Shown here piece after piece: positions 8,038 to 17,072 of a stretch of DNA of 64,000 nt. The translations under genes and the position numbers were made by a program. Origin of the DNA: Alkalihalobacterium chitinilyticum (lineage in GTDB: Bacteria > Bacillota > Bacilli > Bacillales > Bacillaceae_F); contig NZ_JAOTPO010000012.1 of NCBI RefSeq assembly GCF_029028005.1, forward strand, positions 1 to 64,000, written 5' to 3'. The notes under the pieces are model-generated. The model did no database searches, was not told the DNA's origin, and saw only the letters and a program-made list of their open reading frames with translations. Each line of letters starts with the position of its first letter. The stretch's first letter is position 1.

Positions 8038-9207
8038 ATGATTAAGCTTATAAAAAATGGAACGGTGTATAGTCCCGAGTATCAAGGAAAAAAAGATATT
8101 TTAATTGTCGATCGAAGAATTGGTGCAATTGATGACGACATAAATGTAGAAGGACTTCCTAATGTGGAGGTATTGGACGCTGAAGGAAAACTGGTTGTTC
8201 CTGGGTTTATTGATAACCATGTTCATATTATGGGGGGAGGTGGCGAAGGTAGTTATAAGACACGGACGCCGGAGCTTCAACTTTCAGATGCTATTAAAGG
8301 CGGAATTACAACTTTAGTCGGTGTCATTGGAACTGACGGAACAACACGAACGATGGCAAGTCTTGTGGCCAAAGCCAAAGGGATAAAAGAAGAAGGGCTG
8401 TCTTGTTTTATCCAGACGGGTTCTTACCAGGTCCCTGTTAAAACACTGACTGGGAGTGTAGAAGATGACATTATTTTAATAGAAGAAATCATCGGAGCTG
8501 GAGAAATTGCAATCGCTGATCATCGTTCTTCGCAACCTACATATGAGGAATTAGCTAAGATTGCTTCTCAGGCACGAGTCGCTGGAATGCTATCTGGAAA
8601 AGCTGGAATTGTAAATGTTCATATCGGTGATAGTCCTTCAAAGCTCTTATTAATAGAAGAAGTTGTTGAAAAGACGGATATTCCAATCCGACAGTTTTTA
8701 CCTACTCATATTAACCGGAATCGGAAGTTATTTGAGGCGGGAATTAACTATGCTAAAAGCGGCGGGTATGTCGATTTTACAACATCGAGTATTGAGAAAA
8801 AAGTGACGAAAGGCCAAGTGAAGTGCAGTGAAGGTTTAAAAGAAATGCTGGAAGCTGGGGTACCGCTGGAACATATTACTTTTACTTCAGACGGTCAAGC
8901 TAGTTTACCAGAGTTCGATGAAAATGGTGTGTTTATCGGATTGCAAGTCGGCAGAGTGACGTCATTATACAAAGAGGTAAGAGATGCGATTGTTAATGAA
9001 AAAATTGAAGTAGAAAAAGCGATAAAAGTAATTACTTCGAATCCTGCTGATATCTTAAAGTTTACTTCGAAGGGTTATATTGAAGCAGGGAAGGATGCCG
9101 ATCTTGTTATCCTCAATCAAAAAACGTATGACATAGAGTCTGTGATTGCTTTAGGGCAAACGATGATGTGGGAAGGCGATGTCCTTGTGAAAGGTACATT
9201 TGAATAA
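8038..9207 (+). CDS. iadA: Isoaspartyl (beta-aspartyl) dipeptidase, amidohydrolase
   Basis: The protein hydrolyses dipeptides with an N-terminal isoaspartate, which arise from damaged proteins. At 389 aa it matches the E. coli IadA length. The amidohydrolase barrel shows the metal-binding DNHVHIMGGGGEGSY, later histidines in VNVHIGDS and LPTHINRN, and the catalytic aspartate in FTSDGQAS. One oddity: in E. coli IadA the bridging carboxylated lysine lies a few residues before SDHRS, while here the same place reads EIAIADHRSS, apparently with Glu instead of Lys (from a remembered alignment). ATG 8038 follows GAGAGGGTGG. The in-frame TTG at 7981 has no ribosome site. It is monocistronic, ending in a bidirectional terminator. 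Confidence 0.92.
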   Translation: MIKLIKNGTVYSPEYQGKKDILIVDRRIGAIDDDINVEGLPNVEVLDAEGKLVVPGFIDNHVHIMGGGGEGSYKTRTPELQLSDAIKGGITTLVGVIGTDGTTRTMASLVAKAKGIKEEGLSCFIQTGSYQVPVKTLTGSVEDDIILIEEIIGAGEIAIADHRSSQPTYEELAKIASQARVAGMLSGKAGIVNVHIGDSPSKLLLIEEVVEKTDIPIRQFLPTHINRNRKLFEAGINYAKSGGYVDFTTSSIEKKVTKGQVKCSEGLKEMLEAGVPLEHITFTSDGQASLPEFDENGVFIGLQVGRVTSLYKEVRDAIVNEKIEVEKAIKVITSNPADILKFTSKGYIEAGKDADLVILNQKTYDIESVIALGQTMMWEGDVLVKGTFE

Positions 9208-9250
9208 ATTTCACAGAAATAACAACCGATAGTTTAAGGTTTGTTAGTAC

Positions 9251-9287
9251 AAACGAAACGGGGTGCGCTGGCACTCCGTTTCGTTTG
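9251..9287. terminator. Bidirectional terminator between iadA and the LVIVD gene
   Basis: AAACGAAACGGGGTGC pairs with GCACTCCGTTTCGTTT around a 4-nt loop, with a T-rich end on each strand. It separates two convergent genes. Confidence 0.85.
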
Positions 9288-9302
9288 CAGTTTGGCAGTC
9301 GT

Positions 9303-10706
9303 TTAGTTTCTGCCATGACCGTTTCCATTGTTTTTGAGAAGAACTTTAAGTCCTTGACCCATATCAGATGCTAATACATAGTTTCGGTCTACAAATACGC
9401 CCCAAACGTTTGATTCCTCTGGTGTGTAGCGAGCAATTTCTACTGGATTACTAGGATCAGTAATGTCAACGGCTAGAACACCGCCAGAATAATAAGATAA
9501 GTATAAAGTGTTGCCGTGAACTTTTGGATCATGGACTGTCTTAGCAAACGAAACTACAGGAGCAGAGAAATCAAACGTTAAGTCTGTTTTAAATTCACTT
9601 AGTAATACTGGATTTGTTTTATCTTTAATATCAAAAATTCTTGTATAACCGTAGGCGCTTTCGTAGCCTGCACCGTGTGGATTAGCGATTTCGCGGGTTT
9701 CAATCAAAACAGTTCCACCTTTAGCAAGTGCTGCAGAGTGAGCTGCACCTTTTTGGTTATTCGCATAATCTGTTCGTCCAAGGTAAACTGGATTTTCCGG
9801 ATCTTTAATATCGAAAATCACTGTCCCTAAATCCCACATCGACACATAAGCATGTTGTGCGTTATTGTCGGTAATTACACTATGGTTAAATACAGGGCGT
9901 GTTTTCCCGTCTGGAGATGCCCAGTGGTAACCGTTAAAATCTTCTGCAACTTCATCTAACTCTCTTGGATCCCATTGCCATAATAATTCAGGTTCTGCTG
10001 GGTTAGATACATCAATAATTTGAAAGTCTTTCTGTTCTCCGTGAGTGTAATAGTCTGCATATGGATTTGAAGCTAGAACAAGAGCACGATTTCCTTGCGT
10101 TGTTAAGTAAAGCTCATGTGTTCCTGTAATTTTTCGATCTAATTGATAAAAGCCTAAGCGCTCTGGGTTATAAGGGTCCGTTACATCATAGAGTAAAACA
10201 CCGCCGACACTGTCTGGCCTGTTAGCATTATTTCTAGAGGTTTGCTGTAGACTTACTGCTGCTAGGTCGCCTTTAAAATGCGGAGTATTCACAGATTTAA
10301 CAATTACTTTTTCTTGCCAAGTATTTGGAATTTCATCTGCAAAAACGGCGACCTCAACAGGATTTGAAGGATCTTTTAGGTCAAAGACTCTTACGCCCCC
10401 GTTTGCTCCGTTTGCAGTATGAGTGCCAGTATAAGCAAAGCCTTTATGGGCATAGACATCCGCCATATTATTTTGAACACCATTATTCTTTTCAATTTGT
10501 ACGGCAGCAGCTTCTCTTAGGAACGAGAGGTTTTTTTGTCCTGTCATGGAGTGGGTTAAAGTTTGAAGTGCCTCACTATCGAATACATAAGCTTCTTTAG
10601 AAACACCTTCCTCCAGCGCATCATGTGCAAATACAACAGGAGAAAATGCGGAGAATGCGAGGACGCCTGCCAGTGTAGTATTAATAAATAATTTCTTTTT
10701 GTTCAA
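9303..10706 (-). CDS. Secreted LVIVD-repeat (beta-propeller-like) protein
   Basis: This 467-residue exported protein has a Sec signal peptide (MNKKKLFINTTLAGVLAFSA, then FSPVVFA). At least six repeats of the LVIVD type follow: VRVFDLKDPSNPVEVA, LLYDVTDPYNPERLG, FQIIDVSNPAEPELL, VIFDIKDPENPVYLG, RIFDIKDKTNPVLLS and LAVDITDPSNPVEIA. Such repeats form a beta-propeller-like surface. No enzymatic motif and no cell-wall anchor were seen, so it is probably released or loosely surface-bound. The substrate or partner is unknown. The start is TTG 10706, with GGAGG 9 nt upstream. It is monocistronic. Confidence 0.85.
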   Translation of the reverse strand: MNKKKLFINTTLAGVLAFSAFSPVVFAHDALEEGVSKEAYVFDSEALQTLTHSMTGQKNLSFLREAAAVQIEKNNGVQNNMADVYAHKGFAYTGTHTANGANGGVRVFDLKDPSNPVEVAVFADEIPNTWQEKVIVKSVNTPHFKGDLAAVSLQQTSRNNANRPDSVGGVLLYDVTDPYNPERLGFYQLDRKITGTHELYLTTQGNRALVLASNPYADYYTHGEQKDFQIIDVSNPAEPELLWQWDPRELDEVAEDFNGYHWASPDGKTRPVFNHSVITDNNAQHAYVSMWDLGTVIFDIKDPENPVYLGRTDYANNQKGAAHSAALAKGGTVLIETREIANPHGAGYESAYGYTRIFDIKDKTNPVLLSEFKTDLTFDFSAPVVSFAKTVHDPKVHGNTLYLSYYSGGVLAVDITDPSNPVEIARYTPEESNVWGVFVDRNYVLASDMGQGLKVLLKNNGNGHGRN

Positions 10707-11148
10707 TCAAAACAACCTCCAATTATTTGAATTTTATTACATTTCAGATTATAGCTGTATTTTTTCTTGTTCACTATATTTAACGTTCTTGGTATTTCGA
10801 CATTCGAAGTTTTATAGTAGATTAGTAGTGGGACGTGATTATTTAAAGAGGATTGTTCAATATATTGAATTTTAATAAATGCGATAAAAGTATTGTGAGA
10901 AAATATACTTTTTCTCGTAAAAGTTAGTTCAATTATCATGTAAAAAAAAGTAAGTACTATCAATTTAGTGTAAAAGTAGGGTTTTTATAAGATTTTATTA
11001 AAAAAGTGAAAAATCAGCTCCATATCTAACATTTTTTGAAGGATTTAACTGCATGATATTGCCCCTTTTGAAACGTTTTTTCTAGTTACGAGATCAAAAA
11101 TTCGGTACAATAAGAGGAGCAGAAGACGGAGAAGCAAGGGGATTAAAT
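10707..11148. other. Divergent intergenic region (LVIVD gene / adeR)
   Basis: About 440 bp, AT-rich, with promoters expected for both divergent genes. Ahead of adeR a TACAAT (about 11104) is a plausible -10 without a convincing -35. No repeat, small gene or known regulatory motif was found in the rest. Confidence 0.5.
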
Positions 11149-12396
11149 ATGAGTGATTACAACTCAAAGAAAAATGAATTTAAAGTTGCGTTTAGTAACT
11201 TACAGGAAGTGGTTGATAAAATAAGTGAATTGCTTCATTGTCCTGTGACACTTGAAGACGAGACTCATCGATTAATTACTTATAGTAAACATGATATTCA
11301 TACAGATCCTGCCAGGCTGGAGACAATCATTAGTCGTCAAGTACCTTTTAAAGTAACGCAACGGTTGTGGAAGCAAGGGATCATACAAAAATTAAATGAA
11401 AGTAATCAACCTTTGCGAATAAAAGCAATTGAAGATATCGGCTTAGGAAATCGAGTCGCCATATCTATTCGGCAAAAAGACGACGTTTTAGGATATATTT
11501 GGGTTATCGAAATGGAAAATACGATAGATCAAGTTGGTTTTGATCTGTTAACGGTCGCAGCTGAAACGTTGCGTATGTTTCTAATTAAGCATCGATTACA
11601 ACAACGGAAGGAAACAGAGGGGCAACAACGTTTCTTTTGGAGGTTGCTAAATAATAGTTACCAAAAGAGAGAAGACATTATCGAGGGGTTTAATAAACTA
11701 CAAGTCAAAATACCAGAACGCTTTGCGATTGCCAGCTTTCGATTTTCGACTAGGATAACCTCTAGACAAGAACAGCAATTTATTACGTACCTTCATGCTA
11801 ATCAGGATTTAGAAATGGTTTTTTATCACATTGACCAATATGATTTTACACTGCTTCTGTCACCTAAACATCCGCGTATAACGTTACAAAAGCTTCCTGA
11901 TATAATAGAAGACATTGTCACTTCTCTTAGTGGAAAAGAAAAAGGCGCTATTCAAGTAATAGGTGGATGTAGTCAGTTATATACCCAAATAGAGCGGATT
12001 GATAAAGCTTATCGTGAAGCACTTACTGTCATAGATTTGAAAGAAACATATGCAGGTGAGTTAACATCGACTTATGGTTATTGGGAATTGGGTGTTTTTA
12101 AATACCTGGATATTATGATTGAGAGAAAAGCAGAAGACAGTATTGATTGTTTTCCGATTTCGTTCTTAACTGAGTATGATGAAAAAAATCAAACGAATTT
12201 ATTGGAAACATTAGAAGTGTTTTTGAATATGGATGGGAATGTAAATGAAGCGTCTAAAGAACTGCATGTACACCCCAATACGTTAAACTATCGAATGAAA
12301 AGAATTGTGGAGTTAACAGGAATAAAACTGAAAGATCCTAAATTAAAGCTGGATTTATACTTAGAGTTTAAAATAAGAAGGTGGATGGGCAAGTAA
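11149..12396 (+). CDS. adeR: PucR/CdaR-type transcriptional activator AdeR
   Basis: This 415-residue regulator sits directly upstream of alanine dehydrogenase, as adeR does in B. subtilis, where it activates ald. An N-terminal sensory region (about 15-140: GNRVAISIRQKDDVLGYIWV) precedes a GGDEF-like CdaR middle domain (about 165-300). The C-terminal PucR helix-turn-helix (about 345-410) has the family signature NVNEASKELHVHPNTLNYRMKRI. The likely role is inducing ald when alanine is present. ATG 11149 follows AAGGGG by 7 nt. The gene ends with its own terminator before ald. Confidence 0.9.
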   Translation: MSDYNSKKNEFKVAFSNLQEVVDKISELLHCPVTLEDETHRLITYSKHDIHTDPARLETIISRQVPFKVTQRLWKQGIIQKLNESNQPLRIKAIEDIGLGNRVAISIRQKDDVLGYIWVIEMENTIDQVGFDLLTVAAETLRMFLIKHRLQQRKETEGQQRFFWRLLNNSYQKREDIIEGFNKLQVKIPERFAIASFRFSTRITSRQEQQFITYLHANQDLEMVFYHIDQYDFTLLLSPKHPRITLQKLPDIIEDIVTSLSGKEKGAIQVIGGCSQLYTQIERIDKAYREALTVIDLKETYAGELTSTYGYWELGVFKYLDIMIERKAEDSIDCFPISFLTEYDEKNQTNLLETLEVFLNMDGNVNEASKELHVHPNTLNYRMKRIVELTGIKLKDPKLKLDLYLEFKIRRWMGK

Positions 12397-12431
12397 CTTT
12401 GTAAAAATACACAAAGACACTTGCTCTTTTT
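12390..12431 (+). terminator. Terminator after adeR
   Basis: CAAGTAACTTTGT and ACAAAGACACTTG form an interrupted stem overlapping the adeR stop codon, followed by CTCTTTTTTT. Confidence 0.8.
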
Positions 12432-12510
12432 TTAGGAGTTTAACAAAGCCGGAAATCTTTATAATCTATATACTGTAATTAAAGTAATTAGTTTATAGGA
12501 GGCATGTCCA

Positions 12511-13638
12511 ATGATTATCGGCGTTCCTACAGAGATCAAAAATAATGAAAACCGCGTTGCACTTACGCCAGCAGGTGTTGTGGCACTAACTAACGCAGGT
12601 CATCAAGTATTAATTCAAGACCAAGCGGGAGTTGGCAGCGGATTTACAAACGAAGATTATACAGCAGCAGGTGCGCAAATTATTGCTTCTGCCAAAGAGG
12701 TTTGGAACCAAGCTGAAATGGTTATGAAAGTGAAGGAACCCCTTCCATCAGAGTACGAATACTTCCGTAAAGGATTAATTTTATTCACATACTTGCATTT
12801 AGCTGCAGAACCAAGTCTAGCTCAAGCATTAGTTGAAAAAGAAGTTACAGCTATTGCTTACGAAACAGTTGAAGTGAACCGTACTCTTCCATTACTTACT
12901 CCAATGAGTGAAGTAGCGGGACGTATGGCTGCGCAAATTGGTGCTCAATTCCTTGAAAAACCTAAAGGTGGAAAAGGGATTTTACTATCAGGTATTCCTG
13001 GTGTGAAAAGAGGAAAAGTTACCATCATTGGCGGCGGTGTTGTTGGTACAAATGCTGCGAAAATTGCAATCGGTTTAGGTGCAGAAGTAACAATGATCGA
13101 CTTAAGCCCTGAGCGTTTACGTCAACTAGATGATATTTTTGGAAACTCTATTCAAACATTAATTTCGAATCCATTAAATATAGCTGAAGCAGTAAAAGAA
13201 AGTGATCTCGTTATTGGAGCTGTTCTTATTCCAGGAGCTAAGGCACCAAAGCTTGTCACTGAAGAAATGATCCAATCGATGACAACAGGTTCGGTTGTTG
13301 TTGATGTTGCGATCGACCAAGGTGGTATTATCGAAACGGTTGACCAAATTACAACTCACGATAATCCAACGTATGTTAAGCATGGTGTTGTTCATTATGC
13401 AGTTGCTAATATGCCAGGTGCTGTTCCGCGTACATCTACGATCGGATTAACGAATGTTACAGTTCCTTATGCATTACAAATTGCTAATAAAGGTGTACAA
13501 CAAGCAATCACTGATAACACAGCATTAAAATTAGGAGTTAATGCTGCAAATGGTGTAATCACATATGAAGCGGTAGCTAAAGCTTTAGATATGTCATATG
13601 TGCCAGTAGAGCAAGCAATCGCTGGTGTTACTGCATAA
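12511..13638 (+). CDS. ald: Alanine dehydrogenase
   Basis: The enzyme interconverts L-alanine and pyruvate with NAD, releasing ammonium. It is used for growth on alanine and is needed for normal sporulation in B. subtilis. The 375 aa sequence has the AlaDh/PNT N-terminal domain ([20 protein letters not shown]), the catalytic region around [11 protein letters not shown] and FTYLHLAAE, and the Rossmann NAD-binding site [21 protein letters not shown]. The C-terminus is typical ([12 protein letters not shown]). A strong ribosome site, TAGGAGG, lies 8 nt before ATG 12511. It is likely activated by AdeR from the upstream gene, and it has its own terminator. Confidence 0.98.
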   Translation: MIIGVPTEIKNNENRVALTPAGVVALTNAGHQVLIQDQAGVGSGFTNEDYTAAGAQIIASAKEVWNQAEMVMKVKEPLPSEYEYFRKGLILFTYLHLAAEPSLAQALVEKEVTAIAYETVEVNRTLPLLTPMSEVAGRMAAQIGAQFLEKPKGGKGILLSGIPGVKRGKVTIIGGGVVGTNAAKIAIGLGAEVTMIDLSPERLRQLDDIFGNSIQTLISNPLNIAEAVKESDLVIGAVLIPGAKAPKLVTEEMIQSMTTGSVVVDVAIDQGGIIETVDQITTHDNPTYVKHGVVHYAVANMPGAVPRTSTIGLTNVTVPYALQIANKGVQQAITDNTALKLGVNAANGVITYEAVAKALDMSYVPVEQAIAGVTA

Positions 13639-13672
13639 TTCAAACGTTTTCCCCAAAAATGTTTAATTATAT

Positions 13673-13711
13673 AAAAAGAGAGGAAAAGCCATTTGGTTTT
13701 TCCTCTTTTTT
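13673..13711 (+). terminator. Terminator after ald
   Basis: AAAAAGAGAGGAAAA and TTTTTCCTCTTTTTT form a stem closed by GCC/GGT, with a run of T. Confidence 0.9.
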
Positions 13712-13739
13712 ATCAGCTCAGAAGTTATAAAGTTCGAGG

Positions 13740-13890
13740 GTGTCTAGCTCCAGTGCCCAGCGACTAGCGAGACTTCGCTCACCTCCTTGCGATAAGTCAA
13801 CATCGGCTCACTAGCGATCACCGTGTTTCCTTTATCTCCTATGGTTCACTTCAGTCCGTTACGTCGCTAAACGGGCCCTTGCGCTTTTCT
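13740..13890 (+). repeat. Bacillaceae-type intergenic repeat (GTCTAGCTCC...GCGCTTTTCT), 151 bp
   Basis: The element starts TGTCTAGCTCCAGTGCCCAG and ends CCCTTGCGCTTTTCT, with GC-rich inverted segments between them. I recognise this start and end as a dispersed non-coding repeat seen in many Bacillus-related genomes. It stands out from its AT-rich surroundings by base composition, and no reading frame of note runs through it. A 22-bp piece with just the two ends joined occurs at 44013-44034. Confidence 0.7.
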
Positions 13891-14022
13891 AATTTACAAA
13901 TCTAAAGCAATATTCATGTTTAATTAATATGCTCTTAATAATCATTTGTTATCTTTTACTAATATATTACTGAGTTTTGAACAGGTTTGAAAGAATGTAA
14001 ATGAACACTTTGGGGGGCACTG

Positions 14023-14835
14023 ATGAAGGAATACAAAACATTTTTCTTTCATTTAGATAGTATGATAGTAACTGGTAACCTAACATTTCCATACATTAGT
14101 GAAGTTATTAAATTATTAAAACAACAAAGTAAAAAAGTTTATTTTTTTACGAATCAACTTGATTGCTCGACAACCATAAAGAAAGAATTGGAATTAATCG
14201 GGATAAAAACGGCTCTCAATCAAATTATTACCCCGATGCACGCCATCCAAGATTATTTTAGTGACAGAAGTAAAATAGTCAGTCTGTTTATTGCAGGTTC
14301 TGACCTGATAAAAGATGAAATGCGCAAGAAGGGAAGTCATATATTAGCTTCCGCCGGTGAGAAAACCAAAGGAGAGGTTTATGTTATTCTCTCGTTGACA
14401 AGTACTTTAGAAATTCAAGAGCTGCAAGATGCGTTTTCTCTATTACAACGAGGAGCGAAGCTTATTTTGTTAAATCCAGATTTAAATGGCCCTAATCAAA
14501 ACAAAATGGAATCAGGATCGATAGCAAGAGTTTTTATCGGTGAACAACCAATCAATAGATTGAAGATCAATGTAACGGGGAAACCATCGATTTGGATGCA
14601 ACAAGTGTTATTAAAGAAGATCCATAATCAATCTGGCCATGCAGTCATGGTTAGTCATTCATTAGCTAGTAATGTGGCTATAGGTCAAGCTTTAGGGATG
14701 GATACCATACTAATTACTGATGGCCAAACGCAAGAAGAAGTAATAAACATAAAGCAGAAACCAACATATACCTTTACAAACCTGGAAGAATTGACTAACG
14801 AACTAAAAGGTAAGCAAATGGTACAAGATCAATAG
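14023..14835 (+). CDS. NagD/PNPase-like HAD-superfamily protein with lost catalytic residues
   Basis: The 270-residue protein has the fold pattern of the NagD / p-nitrophenyl phosphatase group of HAD phosphatases, but key motifs are altered. Motif I, normally DLDGT, reads HLDSM (residues 10-14), so the nucleophilic aspartate is His. Motif II is kept (FFTNQ) and the motif III lysine is kept (NVTGKPS). Motif IV, normally GDxxxTD, reads SHSLASN, losing its metal-binding acids. It is probably not a working phosphatase; a binding or regulatory role is possible. The ATG follows a GGGGGG-rich site. It precedes the glycerophosphodiesterase gene by about 120 bp and may be co-transcribed. There is no frameshift, so it is not an obvious pseudogene. 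Confidence 0.82.
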   Translation: MKEYKTFFFHLDSMIVTGNLTFPYISEVIKLLKQQSKKVYFFTNQLDCSTTIKKELELIGIKTALNQIITPMHAIQDYFSDRSKIVSLFIAGSDLIKDEMRKKGSHILASAGEKTKGEVYVILSLTSTLEIQELQDAFSLLQRGAKLILLNPDLNGPNQNKMESGSIARVFIGEQPINRLKINVTGKPSIWMQQVLLKKIHNQSGHAVMVSHSLASNVAIGQALGMDTILITDGQTQEEVINIKQKPTYTFTNLEELTNELKGKQMVQDQ

Positions 14836-14956
14836 TTTTGAATTTTTCTAAAGGAATAAAGCGAAAAGTTTAGAATAGCTTTAACAAATTAAATACAATG
14901 TACAAGATAAAGTTTACTAGTGGCTACAATAAAAAAGGAAGAAAGAAGGGGTAAAA

Positions 14957-15694
14957 ATGAAAAAGGTACATACGGAAGTATTTGCACACCGTGGATTGTC
15001 CAGCCTTTATCCTGAAAACACGATGATTGCATTCAAAGCAGCTGCCAAGCTGCCCATTGATGGGATTGAATTAGATGTACAATTAACGAAAGATAAAATA
15101 CCTGTTATTATTCATGATGTGACGTTAGAGCGAACAACTGAAGGAAAGGGAATGGTACGTGACCATACACTAGACCAACTAATGACGTACAGTGCTGGTG
15201 CTTGGTACAGTGAACAATTTCGTCAAGAGAGAATTCCAACTTTAGAGGAAGTATTAATATGGGCAAAGGATTATACTTTCAGGCTTAATTTAGAGTTGAA
15301 GTGTCCCTCGTGGGAACGGAAAGAAATGTGGGAAGCTGTTAAGCATTTAATCGATCACCACGGTATGAGTGACCGCATTCTTATTTCATCTTTTGATCAT
15401 GTATTAATTGCCAGTATAGAACAAGAGGCAACAACAGTAGAGACAGCGGTTATTGTTGTTGCTGGATTGTTTAAACCACTATCTTATATCCAATCAACTG
15501 GCACAAGAGGGTTTCATTACTTTTTTCCAATGATGCTAGATGGTGAGATAAAGCCCTTGATGGAAGCAGGCATTTCAGTAAGGCCTTATACGATTAATGA
15601 TAATCAAATGATGAAACAGGCTTTCCAAAGCAGAGTGACTGGAATATTTACAGACTATCCACATGTCGCTCTTCAAATTAGAGAAGAAATATAA
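14957..15694 (+). CDS. Glycerophosphodiester phosphodiesterase (cytosolic, YqiK/UgpQ-like)
   Basis: The enzyme hydrolyses glycerophosphodiesters to glycerol-3-phosphate and an alcohol. The 245 aa single-domain protein has no signal peptide, so it is cytosolic. GDPD motifs are present: EVFAHRGLSSLYPENT with the catalytic HR and EN, GIELDVQLTKDKIPVIIHD with the metal-binding acids and second histidine, LNLELKC, and the terminal GIFTDYP. ATG 14957 has GAAGGGG 7 nt upstream. It follows the HAD-like gene on the same strand and ends at a bidirectional terminator. Confidence 0.93.
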   Translation: MKKVHTEVFAHRGLSSLYPENTMIAFKAAAKLPIDGIELDVQLTKDKIPVIIHDVTLERTTEGKGMVRDHTLDQLMTYSAGAWYSEQFRQERIPTLEEVLIWAKDYTFRLNLELKCPSWERKEMWEAVKHLIDHHGMSDRILISSFDHVLIASIEQEATTVETAVIVVAGLFKPLSYIQSTGTRGFHYFFPMMLDGEIKPLMEAGISVRPYTINDNQMMKQAFQSRVTGIFTDYPHVALQIREEI

Positions 15695-15738
15695 AAGATG
15701 AGGCTAAACCTTTTTTTACATTGGTTTAGCCTTTATCG
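15695..15738. terminator. Bidirectional terminator (GDPD / LysM gene)
   Basis: GAGGCTAAACC and GGTTTAGCCT form a stem with T- and A-rich flanks, between convergent genes. Confidence 0.85.
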
Positions 15739-15739
15739 A

Positions 15740-16672
15740 TTAATCTTCAATTGACACCAGATGAGGACGGTTAGTGTTGATATAAACCAGGTTGACTTTT
15801 TTACCGACTAATTTATCAAATTTCTTTGCTGTTCCGTATGGGATTTGCAGAACTTTATGCTCTCCTCCAATAAGAACCTCAATTGAGATGTTATCAACAA
15901 TTCCTACGACCGTAGCTGCGTTCTTTTTGATGTCATTTTTTTTAATAATCAGCTTTTGGTCAATAAGGATAATATCACTTTTGAGTTTATTATCACGTTT
16001 GATAGCCTCTATAGAGGTATTAAAGCGTTGTGCGATGCCCCATAACGTGTCGCCAGCTACTGCTGTGTATATGGCAGTTGTATGACTCTTTTGTGAATGG
16101 TTACGTTCAGTATCGTTTTTATGGTTGCTTTCACTAGTATTAGTCGATGTTTTAGGTATAACGAGCAGTTGATCGACTCTAATAAGGTCAGATGTCAAAT
16201 GATTTGTTGATTTAATTTCTTCTATTGTAATTTGGTACCTTTTAGCGATAGAAAAAAGACTATCACCTTGTTTCACTCTATATTTTATATTGTCAATAGA
16301 TACATCATGATTCGAGCTTTCAATTTGTGGGGGAATGTCAGTGTTGTTATGACTCGAGTTCGTTGGCAGATATAAAAGTTGTCCAGCTCTAAGAAAATCT
16401 GTCGTAAGATCATTTGCTGACATAATGTCATGTACTGAAACCCGATGCTTTTTAGCGAGCGAATAGAGAGTATCACCATACTTTACCTGATATTCAGCGC
16501 TGCATGCCAGCGCTTTTCCTGTAGCGCTATTAAGGTTGATTAAAGCACTTGTTACAAGAGCTCCTGCTAACGCATAACGTACGACTTTACCTCTTCTTAT
16601 TTTACATGCTTTTTTCCTCTCATCTAAAATTCTTTGTTTTCGAGTTTTAGTAATCATTTTGTAATCAGACAA
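15740..16672 (-). CDS. Exported protein with three LysM domains
   Basis: This 310-residue protein is likely to bind peptidoglycan outside the membrane. After a basic N-terminus (ITKTRKQRILDERKKACKIR) comes a hydrophobic segment (VVRYALAGALVTSALI), a signal peptide or anchor. Three LysM modules follow, starting YQVKYGDTLYSLAKKHRVS, YRVKQGDSLFSIAKRYQIT and YTAVAGDTLWGIAQRFNTS, joined by Ser/Asn/His-rich linkers. The last ~70 residues (AATVVGIVDNISIEVLIGG) are a small beta-rich tail of unknown function. No hydrolase domain is seen. TTG 16672 is chosen because GGGGAGAGG lies 6 nt upstream. The open frame continues to 16801 but has no ribosome site there. Confidence 0.85.
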   Translation of the reverse strand: MSDYKMITKTRKQRILDERKKACKIRRGKVVRYALAGALVTSALINLNSATGKALACSAEYQVKYGDTLYSLAKKHRVSVHDIMSANDLTTDFLRAGQLLYLPTNSSHNNTDIPPQIESSNHDVSIDNIKYRVKQGDSLFSIAKRYQITIEEIKSTNHLTSDLIRVDQLLVIPKTSTNTSESNHKNDTERNHSQKSHTTAIYTAVAGDTLWGIAQRFNTSIEAIKRDNKLKSDIILIDQKLIIKKNDIKKNAATVVGIVDNISIEVLIGGEHKVLQIPYGTAKKFDKLVGKKVNLVYINTNRPHLVSIED

Positions 16673-17072
16673 TGTAAACCTCTCCCCATAACAAAAACTA
16701 TGTGTCAAATTCCGCAATTTTTTAATAACCTTGTTTATTATTCGACAATTTTTCACATTTGGGAATATGGTTTTGACAAAAGGGTAGAAAAGTAATGTCA
16801 TAAATCTTTTAGAGCAGGGAATAGGGAGGAGTTAATGAATATACGAGGGGGGATATTTTACTGTAAAGAGATATCTCACTTTATGTCTAAAGACACATTT
16901 GTCAATAGGTAGTTTATGGAATTCTATAAAAACAATCTAAGTTGCAGTCTATTATCTAAAGTATGATAAAAAACTCCTCATGGTGGATGCAACCGTTTCA
17001 GTCCATTCCCATAGAGGAGTTTTTTATTAATGAAGAGCTTTACTTAATATAAATTATTTATAGTTACTTCGT
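16673..17072. other. Intergenic region LysM gene-glgP
   Basis: Contains the upstream region of the LysM gene and the glgP-side terminator at 16968-17026. I see no further gene. Confidence 0.6.
16968..17026 (-). terminator. Terminator of the glycogen operon
   Basis: AAAAAACTCCTC and GAGGAGTTTTTT form a stem extended by ATGG/CCAT, with T-runs on both strands. It lies about 50 bp beyond the glgP stop. Confidence 0.85.

Larger units (their letters stand above)
13639..14022. other. Intergenic region ald-HAD gene
   Basis: Holds the ald terminator, the 151-bp repeat and about 130 bp of AT-rich sequence before the HAD-like gene, where a promoter is expected but not identifiable. Confidence 0.6.

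Noticed and set aside
16673-16801. N-terminal extension of the LysM protein to an ATG at 16801
   Set aside because: The extra residues look unlike a signal peptide, and the GGGGAGAGG ribosome site points to TTG 16672.
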